A DNA stretch of 64,000 bases. Source: Oerskovia sp042887685. GTDB taxonomy: Bacteria; Actinomycetota; Actinomycetes; Actinomycetales; Cellulomonadaceae. Shown piece after piece: positions 57,562 through 64,000 of this stretch (the first letter of the stretch is position 1; every line of letters begins with the position of its first letter). The position numbers and the translations under genes are program-made. Under the pieces are notes generated by a model that had not been told where the DNA came from, made no database searches, and was given only the letters and a program-made list of their open reading frames with translations. The stretch is taken from positions 3,486-67,485 of the forward strand of contig NZ_JBHVOS010000027.1 of the NCBI RefSeq assembly GCF_042887685.1. The letters run 5' to 3'.

Positions 57562-59835
57562 GTGCAAGCGCTTGCCCCCACCCCCCGCCCTCGTCCCTCG
57601 CACGTGCCGGTCCCGCAGCTCGGTGTCCGTCTCGCCGGCGACGGCGTGGACGTCGCCGTGCTCGCGTCGCACGCGAGCGCCGTCCACCTGTGCCTGCTCG
57701 ACGTCTCCACCGACGGGGAGATCCACGAACGGCGCGTGCCTCTCGACGGGCCGACCCACGGCGTCTGGCACGGGCACGTGCCCGGCGTGCGCGAGGGACA
57801 GCGGTACGGCTTCCGGGCCGAGGGCCCCTGGGACCCGGCGGCGGGCTACCGGTACAACCCGGCGAAGCTCCTGCTGGACCCGTACGCGCGCGGCATCGTG
57901 GGCGAGCTCGACGACGACCCGTCGACGCGCGGCCACGTCGCCGAGCGGGACGCCTCGGGCGCGCTCGTGGGTGACGTCCGAGGTCCCGCCGACCCCCGCG
58001 ACTCGGCCGCGCACGTGCCGCACTCGGTCGTCGTCGCCCCCCTCACCGGGCACGAGCCCGTGCGCCGACCGCACGTGCCGTGGACCGACACGGTCGTCTA
58101 CGAGACCCACGTCCGCGGCCTGACCATGCAGCTCGACGCGGTCCCCGAGCACCTGCGCGGCACCTACGCGGGGCTCGCGCACCCGGCGACGATCGCGCAC
58201 CTGAGGTCCTTGGGCGTCACGACGGTCGAGCTGCTGCCGATCCACGCGTCCCTCACCGAGCCGCACCTCGTGGCCAAGGGGCTCACCAACTACTGGGGCT
58301 ACTCGACCGCGGGCTTCTTCGCCCCCCACGCCCCGTACGCCACGCGCGCCGCGCAGGAGGCCGGGCCCGGCGCCGTCGTCGACGAGGTCCGCGGCATGGT
58401 GCACCTGCTGCACGAGGCCGGGCTCGAGGTCGTCCTCGACGTCGTCCACAACCACACGTGCGAGGGCGGCGCGGACGGCCCGCACCTGTCGTGGCGCGGC
58501 CTCGACAACCCGCTCTACTACCTGCACGACGGCGCGTCCCCGGCCCAGCTCGCGGACGTCACCGGGACGGGGAACAGCCTCGACTTCCGGCGCGCGCGGG
58601 TCGTCCAGCTGACCCTCGACTCGCTGCGCTACTGGGCGCAGGAGATCGGCGTCGACGGCTTCCGCTTCGACCTCGCGGTGACCCTGGGCCGCGGACCGGC
58701 CGGGTTCGACCCCGACCACCCGTTCCTCGTCGCGCTCCAGACCGACCCGGTCCTGAACGGCCTCAAGCTGATCGCGGAGCCGTGGGACGTCGGACCCGGC
58801 GGATGGCGCACGGGACAGTTCCCCGCCCCGCTGGCCGAGTGGAACGACCGCTTCCGGGGAGCCGTGCGCCAGTTCTGGCTCGCCGACCCGTGCGAGGCGT
58901 CGCACGGACGCCCCGGTCAGGGCGTGCGCGAGCTCGCGACCCGCCTGGCAGGTTCCGCGGACCTCTTCGGGCACAGCGACCCTCCGCTCATGCGGGGACC
59001 CGTGGCGTCGGTCAACTTCGTCACGGCGCACGACGGGTTCACGCTCGCGGACCTCGTCGCCTACGAGCACAAGCACAACGAGGCCAACGGCGAGGACAAC
59101 CGCGACGGCAGCGACGACAACCGGTCCTGGAACCACGGGTTCGAGGGGCGCCTCGAGAACGAGGAGATGACGGTCGAGGGCTTCGAGCCGGGGGTCGAGA
59201 TCGCGCCCTTGCGCCGCCGCTCGATCCGCAACCTCATGGCGACCCAGGTCCTGGCGGCCGGGACGCCCATGCTCACGGCGGGCGACGAGATGGGCCGCAC
59301 CCAGCGCGGCAACAACAACGCGTACTGCCAGGACGGTCCGCTGTCCTGGGTGAGCTGGGACCTGTCGCCCTGGCGCAAGGACCTCCTCGCGACCACCACC
59401 TACCTCCTGGGGCTGCGTCGCGAGCACGCCGCGCTGCGCAGCGAGACGTTCTTCCACGGCCGCCCCCGGCACTCGGCGCAGGACGCCGTCCCCGACCTCG
59501 CGTGGTTCGACGCCGCCGGCCGCCCCCTCGACCACGCGGCCTGGCACGACCCCGGCTTCCGCGTGCTGCAGATGCTGCGCACCGGGCCGCGGGCCGGCGA
59601 CCGTGACGTGCTCCTGGTGCTCAACGGCGCTCTCGACGCCGTCGAGGTCACGCTCGCGGAGGTGCCGGGGCGCGCTGCCCCCGGGACGCCGTCCTGGGAG
59701 CTCGCGTGGGACTCCGACTGGGAGCACCCTGCCGAGTCCGGCGGGGACGCGACCGGTGAGGCTGCCACCGGCGGCGCCCCGGCGGCGGCCCTCCTGGAGC
59801 CGCTCAGCCTGCAGGTCTACCTCTCGCCGAGGTAG
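57562..59835 (+). CDS. glgX: Glycogen debranching enzyme / isoamylase-type GlgX
   Basis: A 757-aa GH13 enzyme that cleaves alpha-1,6 branches of phosphorylase-limit glycogen. It has an N-terminal CBM48-like beta-domain (~17-130), then the barrel with nucleophile Asp370 (GFRFDLAVTLGR), acid/base Glu406 (LIAEPWDVG) and the third Asp491 (FVTAHDGFT). The NYWGYSTAGFFAP motif is typical of GlgX. GTG 57562 is proposed because CACAAT lies 6 nt upstream, which suggests a leaderless start. GTG 57559 is equally possible. The stop TAG lies inside a GAGGTAGAC repeat, giving the C-terminus LSPR. Confidence 0.94.
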   Translation: MQALAPTPRPRPSHVPVPQLGVRLAGDGVDVAVLASHASAVHLCLLDVSTDGEIHERRVPLDGPTHGVWHGHVPGVREGQRYGFRAEGPWDPAAGYRYNPAKLLLDPYARGIVGELDDDPSTRGHVAERDASGALVGDVRGPADPRDSAAHVPHSVVVAPLTGHEPVRRPHVPWTDTVVYETHVRGLTMQLDAVPEHLRGTYAGLAHPATIAHLRSLGVTTVELLPIHASLTEPHLVAKGLTNYWGYSTAGFFAPHAPYATRAAQEAGPGAVVDEVRGMVHLLHEAGLEVVLDVVHNHTCEGGADGPHLSWRGLDNPLYYLHDGASPAQLADVTGTGNSLDFRRARVVQLTLDSLRYWAQEIGVDGFRFDLAVTLGRGPAGFDPDHPFLVALQTDPVLNGLKLIAEPWDVGPGGWRTGQFPAPLAEWNDRFRGAVRQFWLADPCEASHGRPGQGVRELATRLAGSADLFGHSDPPLMRGPVASVNFVTAHDGFTLADLVAYEHKHNEANGEDNRDGSDDNRSWNHGFEGRLENEEMTVEGFEPGVEIAPLRRRSIRNLMATQVLAAGTPMLTAGDEMGRTQRGNNNAYCQDGPLSWVSWDLSPWRKDLLATTTYLLGLRREHAALRSETFFHGRPRHSAQDAVPDLAWFDAAGRPLDHAAWHDPGFRVLQMLRTGPRAGDRDVLLVLNGALDAVEVTLAEVPGRAAPGTPSWELAWDSDWEHPAESGGDATGEAATGGAPAAALLEPLSLQVYLSPR

Positions 59836-59916
59836 ACGCGTCTCGTCGAGGTAGAGGCGTCTCGCCGAGGTGGAGGGCTGCGGGTCCCTCCCTCGACGAC
59901 TGCCCTCTACCTCGCG
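59825..59916 (+). repeat. GAGGTAGAC repeat cluster after glgX
   Basis: Three tandem 19-bp units begin at 59825, 59844 and 59863, with the core CGNCGAGGTRGA. The third is degenerate. An inverted core (CTCTACCTCGCGG) follows at 59904-59916. The first unit overlaps the last codons and stop of glgX. The same core builds the elements at 61760, 61907 and 63947. Confidence 0.75.
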
Positions 59917-59943
59917 GCCGGGCGCGGGGTCTAGTCTCTGCGC

Positions 59944-61716
59944 ATGAGTGACAACGACGTCAGCATCCCGTCCGCGAGCAGCGCCGCCCCGTCGGGCACA
60001 CCCGCCCACGGGAGCGCTCCCAGCCAGTCCGGGCCCGACCACGCCGAGGTCATCGTGGTCGGTGCCGGGCTCTCGGGCCTCGTGGCGGCCACCGAGCTCA
60101 CGGCCGCAGGGCGTCGGGTGATCCTGCTCGACCAGGAACCCGCCGCGAGCCTGGGCGGCCAGGCCTTCTGGTCGTTCGGCGGCCTCTTCCTGGTCGACTC
60201 CCCCGAGCAGCGCCGCATGGGCGTCAAGGACACGCCCGAGCTCGCGCTCGACGACTGGCTCGGGTCGGCGAACTTCGCCCCCGGCGCGGCCGACGGCGAC
60301 GGCCCCGACCGCTGGGGCTACGCCTGGGCGCGCGGATTCGTCGACTTCGCCGCGGGCGACATGCGTGCGTGGCTCCATGCCAAGGGAGTGCGCTGGTTCC
60401 CGCTCGTCCAGTGGGCCGAACGCGGCGGCTACCCTGCGGGCGGCCACGGCAACAGCGTGCCCCGCTTCCACGTCACCTGGGGCACAGGGCCGGGCATCCT
60501 CGAACCCTTCGTCCGCGCGGCCCTCGACGCCCGGGAGGCCGGGCTGCTCGACATCCGTTTCCGCCACCGCGTCACCGGGCTCGTCGTGACCGACGGTGCC
60601 GTCACGGGAGTCCGGGCCGAGGTCCTGGCCGACGACCCGGCCGACCGCGGCGCCCCCTCGGTGCGCGACGTCGTGGGTGAGGTCGAGCTGTCGGCGAGCG
60701 CCGTCGTCGTCTCCTCCGGGGGGATCGGCGCGAACCACGACCTGGTCCGCGCGAACTGGCCCGCGTCGGCCGGCGTGCTGCCCGCGCGCATGCTCTCGGG
60801 CGTCCCGGACTCGACCGACGGGCTGCTGCTCGGCATCACGCGCGACGCCGGCGCGGCCCTGGTCCACGAGGACCGCATGTGGCACTACCCCGAGGGCATC
60901 GCGAACCACTCACCCGTCTGGACCGACCACGGCATCCGCATCCTGCCCGGACCGTCGTCGCTGTGGGTCGACGCCCACGGCCACCGGCTGCCCTCGCCCC
61001 TGTTCCCCGGCTTCGACGCCCTGGGCTCGCTCCAGCACGTCACGGCCCGCGGCGACGACCACTCCTGGTTCGTGCTGAACAAGGCCATCATGGAGAGCGA
61101 GTTCGCGCTGTCGGGGTCCGAGCAGAACCCCGACCTGACCGGCAGGAGCGTGCGCCTGCTGGCCCAGCGCGTGCTGCCGGGGGCGGTCGGCCCCGTCGCA
61201 CGGTTCGCGGCCGAGTCCCCCGAGTTCGTGTGGGGGGCGGACCCGACCGAGCTCGCGGCCGGCATGAACGCCCTGACCGACGCGACCCCCGGGTCGCAGG
61301 GCCACATCGACGCGGTCGAGCTCGAACGGCTCGTGCGGCTGCGCGACGACCAGGTCCGCTCGGGCCTCGGCAAGGACCACCAGGTCGTCGCGACGGCCAT
61401 GGCCCGCAAGTTCTTCGTGGACCGCGTGATCCGGGTGTCGCCGCCGCGCCCGCTCACGACGCCCAAGGACGGCCCGATGCTCGCGGTGCGGCTCTCGGTC
61501 CTGACCCGCAAGACGCTCGGCGGTCTGCACACCGACACCGACGGTCGCGTGCTGCGCCCCGACGGCTCGGTGTTCGAGGGCCTGTACGCCGCGGGCGAGG
61601 CCGCCGGGTTCGGGGGTGGCGGCGTGCACGGACACCGGGCGCTCGAGGGGACCTTCCTCGGCGGCTGCCTGTTCTCGGGCCGGACGGTGGGCCGCGCCCT
61701 CGCCCGCAGCCTGTAG
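59944..61716 (+). CDS. FAD-dependent dehydrogenase (KstD / fumarate-reductase-like flavoprotein)
   Basis: A 590-aa flavoprotein. The FAD motif VIVVGAGLSGLVAATELTAAG is at ~36-56. The C-terminal FAD segment is GLYAAGEAAGFGGGGVHGHRALEGTFLGGCLFSGRTVG. The arrangement is that of FAD-binding-2 family enzymes such as 3-ketosteroid delta-1-dehydrogenases and flavocytochrome-like reductases, often annotated as 'FAD-binding dehydrogenase'. The first ~33 residues are a Ser/Ala/Pro-rich leader without signal-peptide character. TAGTCT at 59932-59937 lies 6 nt before ATG 59944, so the message is probably leaderless. Substrate unknown. Confidence 0.88.
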   Translation: MSDNDVSIPSASSAAPSGTPAHGSAPSQSGPDHAEVIVVGAGLSGLVAATELTAAGRRVILLDQEPAASLGGQAFWSFGGLFLVDSPEQRRMGVKDTPELALDDWLGSANFAPGAADGDGPDRWGYAWARGFVDFAAGDMRAWLHAKGVRWFPLVQWAERGGYPAGGHGNSVPRFHVTWGTGPGILEPFVRAALDAREAGLLDIRFRHRVTGLVVTDGAVTGVRAEVLADDPADRGAPSVRDVVGEVELSASAVVVSSGGIGANHDLVRANWPASAGVLPARMLSGVPDSTDGLLLGITRDAGAALVHEDRMWHYPEGIANHSPVWTDHGIRILPGPSSLWVDAHGHRLPSPLFPGFDALGSLQHVTARGDDHSWFVLNKAIMESEFALSGSEQNPDLTGRSVRLLAQRVLPGAVGPVARFAAESPEFVWGADPTELAAGMNALTDATPGSQGHIDAVELERLVRLRDDQVRSGLGKDHQVVATAMARKFFVDRVIRVSPPRPLTTPKDGPMLAVRLSVLTRKTLGGLHTDTDGRVLRPDGSVFEGLYAAGEAAGFGGGGVHGHRALEGTFLGGCLFSGRTVGRALARSL

Positions 61717-61759
61717 CCGCGGTCTGCGACGGCGGGCCGCTGCCCGCAGCCTGCGGCCT

Positions 61760-61810
61760 GCCGAGGTAGACCCGTGTGCGCGAGGTAGACCTCCCGGGGG
61801 TCTACCTCGC
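61760..61810 (+). repeat. 51-bp palindromic repeat element, copy 1
   Basis: Two direct GAGGTAGAC cores are followed by an inverted GTCTACCTCGC, so the 3' half forms a hairpin around CTCCCGGGGG. The first 30 bp are identical to the element at 63947-63997, and the remaining 21 bp differ at a few loop positions only. Confidence 0.85.
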
Positions 61811-61906
61811 CCCCCCGGGGGGACCCCCGCCCCGGGAAGGGGGCCCGCACCCCACCCCCGGGGGCCTGCCGTGTTACCCGGGTGGGGGCGTGGTACCCCC
61901 CCCGGG
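61811..61906. other. Extreme G/C-homopolymer stretch
   Basis: Runs of C and G up to eight long (for example near 61811-61818 and 61896-61903) make up almost the whole segment between the direct and inverted repeat copies. No gene is present. The stretch is prone to assembly and polymerase error. Confidence 0.7.
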
Positions 61907-61938
61907 GGTCTACCTCGCGCGCTCGGGTCTACCTCGGC
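61907..61938 (-). repeat. Palindromic repeat element, inverted partial copy
   Basis: Read on the minus strand this is the first 32 bp of the element at 61760 with two or three mismatches (GAGCGCG in place of GTGTGCG). With copy 1 it forms a large inverted repeat flanking the homopolymer stretch, between the convergent flavoprotein and hypothetical genes. Confidence 0.8.
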
Positions 61939-61954
61939 CGATGATCGTGGCCCG

Positions 61955-62719
61955 TCACCAGTCCGCGGGCATCCGCACCGGGTCGTCGGGGCCCACGCGC
62001 GACGCCCGGAGCCCGGGCACCGCGAGCAGCGACGCGACGAGCTCCTCGCTGCCCCCGAGGTCCGTGGCCACCGTGTCGAGCTCGGTGCACACGAACCACG
62101 ACCGGTCGTCCGGCCACCACAGCGTCGGTGACTGGCCGAGCGACGCGAAGGCCGCCGCCTGCGCGAGCGGACCGTGCCACAGGTGGTAGTCGCGGTGCGG
62201 CAGCGCGAGGACCGGTGCGGCGGGCCGCTCGACCTGGCGCGCCGCGCGGAGCGCGTGGGCCGTGGCCTGCGCCCGCGCCTGGGCGAGCGCGAACGAGGAT
62301 CCCGGCGCGTCCCCCTCGCCCACGTCGTCGATCGCGTACGTCAGCGCGGCGAACGACGTCGAGTCCTCGGGCCGCGTCCCGTGGTCGTACAGCCACCCGT
62401 ACCCGGCCCACAGGGCGAAGTGGCACTCCTGGTCGCCCGTGAACGGCGCGAGGGCGTCGAGCAGCAGGTCCATCTGCTCCAGGCCCGACGCGTCACCGTG
62501 CCCCAGCCAGAGCGAACCCATACCCTCGTCCTCGTCGGACCACGCGGGCACGTCCGGGATGCGCGCGTACGCCGCGAAGCCTGCCGGGACGCACCCTCCG
62601 ACGGTCCCCGGATCGCCCAGCAGCGGCCCGATCCAGCCCCCGGCCGACGCGTCGGCGTCCCACGCGACCCCGCCGGAGGGCGAGGGAAGGTCGGGGAGGT
62701 GAGCGGCGTCGTCGGGCAT
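61955..62719 (-). CDS. Conserved hypothetical protein
   Basis: A 254-aa soluble protein with no recognisable catalytic motif. It is rich in Trp and acidic residues (WIGPLLGDPG, FALWAGYGWLYDHG, DYHLWHGPL, WWPDDRSWFVCTELDTVATDLGG). The last segment resembles uncharacterised actinobacterial proteins of similar size. The start at ATG 62719 is supported by TACGTT (62731-62726) lying 6 nt upstream, which predicts a leaderless mRNA. It is divergent from the membrane protein gene, with 64 bp shared for both promoters. Function unknown. Confidence 0.75.
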   Translation of the reverse strand: MPDDAAHLPDLPSPSGGVAWDADASAGGWIGPLLGDPGTVGGCVPAGFAAYARIPDVPAWSDEDEGMGSLWLGHGDASGLEQMDLLLDALAPFTGDQECHFALWAGYGWLYDHGTRPEDSTSFAALTYAIDDVGEGDAPGSSFALAQARAQATAHALRAARQVERPAAPVLALPHRDYHLWHGPLAQAAAFASLGQSPTLWWPDDRSWFVCTELDTVATDLGGSEELVASLLAVPGLRASRVGPDDPVRMPADW

Positions 62720-62783
62720 GAGGCGAACGTAGCCGCGGCGAGGCCGCCCGGCCACCGGTCGCTCCCGCCGGTACGCTCCCCGC

Positions 62784-63956
62784 ATGACCCCGCCCGACGA
62801 CGCCGCTGCCCCCGGCCCCCCGGCCGCCGGGCCGGACGTGGCCCACCTCGACGTCGCCGGGTGCGAGCGCGTGCTGCGACGCAACGGCCTGCCCCTGCTG
62901 ATCGAGGACCACTCGGCGCGACGCGACGTGTTCGGGCGGTCGGCGCCGTTCCTCGTCGTCGTGCTGCTGCTCGAGCTCACCGGCGCGATCGACGAGGGGT
63001 GGCCCTGGTGGGGCAACCTGCTCGCGGTCGCGGGCGGCGCGGTCCTCCTCGCCGCGGCGTACGCGGGGCTCAACGCGCTGCGCGGACGCCGCTGGTCGAC
63101 CCTGCCGCAGGACGTCGGCGGGCCCGAGCTCGCGTTCTTCGTGCTCGTGCCCGCGGTCCTGCCCATGGTGTTCGGAGGCGAGTGGCGGGCCGCGCTCGTC
63201 ACGGCCGGTGGGAACCTGCTGCTGCTGGGGCTCGTGTGGGTCGTGGTCGCCTACGGTCTTGGTTCGTCGCTGTGGTGGGGGCTCGCGCGCATCGCGGACG
63301 AGCTCGGGGCGTCGCTGATGCGGCTCGTGCGCCTCCTGCCGCTGCTCATGGTCTTCTCGCTCGTGCTGTTCTACAACGCCGAGGTGTGGCAGGTGTTCAG
63401 CCGCACAGGCGGGGCCGCGGGTGTGATCCTGGGCGCCTTCTTCGCCGGGCTCATCGTGCTGTTCGTGGGGCTGCGACTGCCGACCGAGGCGCGGGGAGCG
63501 CTGCGCACGGCGGCCGAGGGGGTACCGGGGGCCTCGGACCTGCCACCCCTGACCCGCAGCCAGCGGTTCAACGTGGCCGCGATGATCGGCGTCTCCCAGC
63601 TCCTGCAGGTGCTCGTCGTCAGCGCCGGCATGGGGATCTTCTTCGTCGCGCTCGGGACGCTGACCGTGACGCCCGAGGTCATGGACCTGTGGGGCATCGA
63701 CGGGCAGCGTGTGCTCCTGACGTTCGACCTGTCCGGGACGACGCTCGTGGTCACGCAGGTGCTCGTGCGGGTGTCGGTGGCGATCGCCACCTTCACCGGG
63801 CTGTACTACGCGATCTCGGTGCAGGTCGACGCGGTGTACCGCGAGGAGTTCGTCGAGGGGATCGGCGAGCAGCTGCGGGAGGTGCTCGCGACGAGGGTGC
63901 GCTACGTGGGACTGCTGGCGGCCGAGCCCTCTGACGCCACCGGAGCGCCGAGGTAG
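62784..63956 (+). CDS. Conserved polytopic membrane protein of unknown function
   Basis: A 390-aa membrane protein. The cytoplasmic N-terminus (~1-50) is followed by about eight hydrophobic segments (starting ~52, 76, 114, 136, 182, 215, 262 and 330) and a charged C-terminal helix with VYREEFVEGIGEQLREVL. No transporter or enzyme signature is recognised. TACGCT at 62772-62777 lies 6 nt before ATG 62784 and fits a leaderless promoter. The stop TAG is part of a GAGGTAGAC repeat, so the last residues GAPR may be repeat-derived. Confidence 0.8.
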   Translation: MTPPDDAAAPGPPAAGPDVAHLDVAGCERVLRRNGLPLLIEDHSARRDVFGRSAPFLVVVLLLELTGAIDEGWPWWGNLLAVAGGAVLLAAAYAGLNALRGRRWSTLPQDVGGPELAFFVLVPAVLPMVFGGEWRAALVTAGGNLLLLGLVWVVVAYGLGSSLWWGLARIADELGASLMRLVRLLPLLMVFSLVLFYNAEVWQVFSRTGGAAGVILGAFFAGLIVLFVGLRLPTEARGALRTAAEGVPGASDLPPLTRSQRFNVAAMIGVSQLLQVLVVSAGMGIFFVALGTLTVTPEVMDLWGIDGQRVLLTFDLSGTTLVVTQVLVRVSVAIATFTGLYYAISVQVDAVYREEFVEGIGEQLREVLATRVRYVGLLAAEPSDATGAPR

Positions 63957-63997
63957 ACCCGTGTGCGCGAGGTAGAGCTCCGGGAGGTCTACCTCGC
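63947..63997 (+). repeat. 51-bp palindromic repeat element, copy 2
   Basis: Same arrangement as the element at 61760: direct core, spacer CCGTGTGCGC, second core, short centre, inverted core GTCTACCTCGC. It overlaps the 3' end of the membrane protein gene and supplies its TAG stop, exactly as the repeat does for glgX. Confidence 0.85.
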
Positions 63998-64000
63998 GCA

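Noticed and set aside
59825..64000. Repeat elements as a CRISPR array
   Set aside because: Copies differ in orientation and spacing, there are no regular unique spacers, and no cas genes are present.
1..64000. Prophage, insertion sequence, or tRNA/rRNA genes
   Set aside because: I found no transposase, integrase or phage structural gene, no att-like duplication beside a tRNA, and no rRNA or tRNA sequence I could recognise.

Overview
The window is chromosomal DNA from a high-GC Gram-positive bacterium (Actinomycetota). The evidence is the very high GC, GTG starts, many leaderless promoters, NAD-dependent ligA next to other actinobacterial core genes, and large secreted multidomain proteins with PKD, Ig-like and LamG-type modules. 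The mix of sugar ABC importers, GH65 phosphorylase, GlgX, AdhE and GSDH-type proteins fits a saprophytic, facultatively fermentative member of the Micrococcales, such as the Cellulomonadaceae or Promicromonosporaceae. That placement is inference. I see no rRNA, tRNA, CRISPR array, prophage or insertion sequence.

Region 1 (about 0.5-30.6 kb) is an accessory sugar-catabolism island, almost entirely on the minus strand. It holds two sugar ABC importers (ATPase, one or two RbsC-like permeases, lipoprotein binding protein), two Gfo/Idh/MocA dehydrogenases, two TIM-barrel sugar isomerase/epimerases, a small anchored surface protein, and two giant secreted proteins (2022 and 1843 aa) that fuse a ThuA domain to a GSDH-type beta-propeller and a train of PKD, Ig and LamG-like modules. 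A divergent ROK regulator and a small cytoplasmic ThuA protein close the island. Three near-identical operators (CTTTTG-N12-CAAAAG type) lie over the -35 elements of the importer operons and upstream of the ROK gene. They define a local ROK regulon. The gene set resembles the rhizobial thuAB route, where disaccharides are oxidised to 3-keto derivatives. I propose a two-branch 3-keto-glycoside uptake and degradation system.

Region 2 (30.7-35.6 kb) carries a MetE-like zinc methyltransferase, a DapA-family aldolase/lyase and a long LigA with an unusual insertion.

Region 3 (36-49.7 kb) carries adhE with a Rex/CRP-type operator, an S9 prolyl oligopeptidase whose 3' end is tandemly duplicated, a GH65 phosphorylase translationally coupled to a beta-phosphoglucomutase-type HAD, and a five-gene ABC exporter/two-component operon.

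Region 4 (49.7-57.4 kb) holds genes that cluster with ligA in other actinobacteria: a MetE-like protein, mnmA, cysteine desulfurase, etfA and etfB, with a SnoaL-like gene and a kinase-like gene between them.

Region 5 (57.5-64 kb) has glgX, an FAD dehydrogenase, a conserved hypothetical protein and a membrane protein. It is studded with a GAGGTAGAC-containing palindromic repeat that even supplies stop codons. Most operons overlap by ATGA or TGATG, and several promoters place a TANNNT -10 box 6-7 nt before the start codon, which implies leaderless mRNAs.
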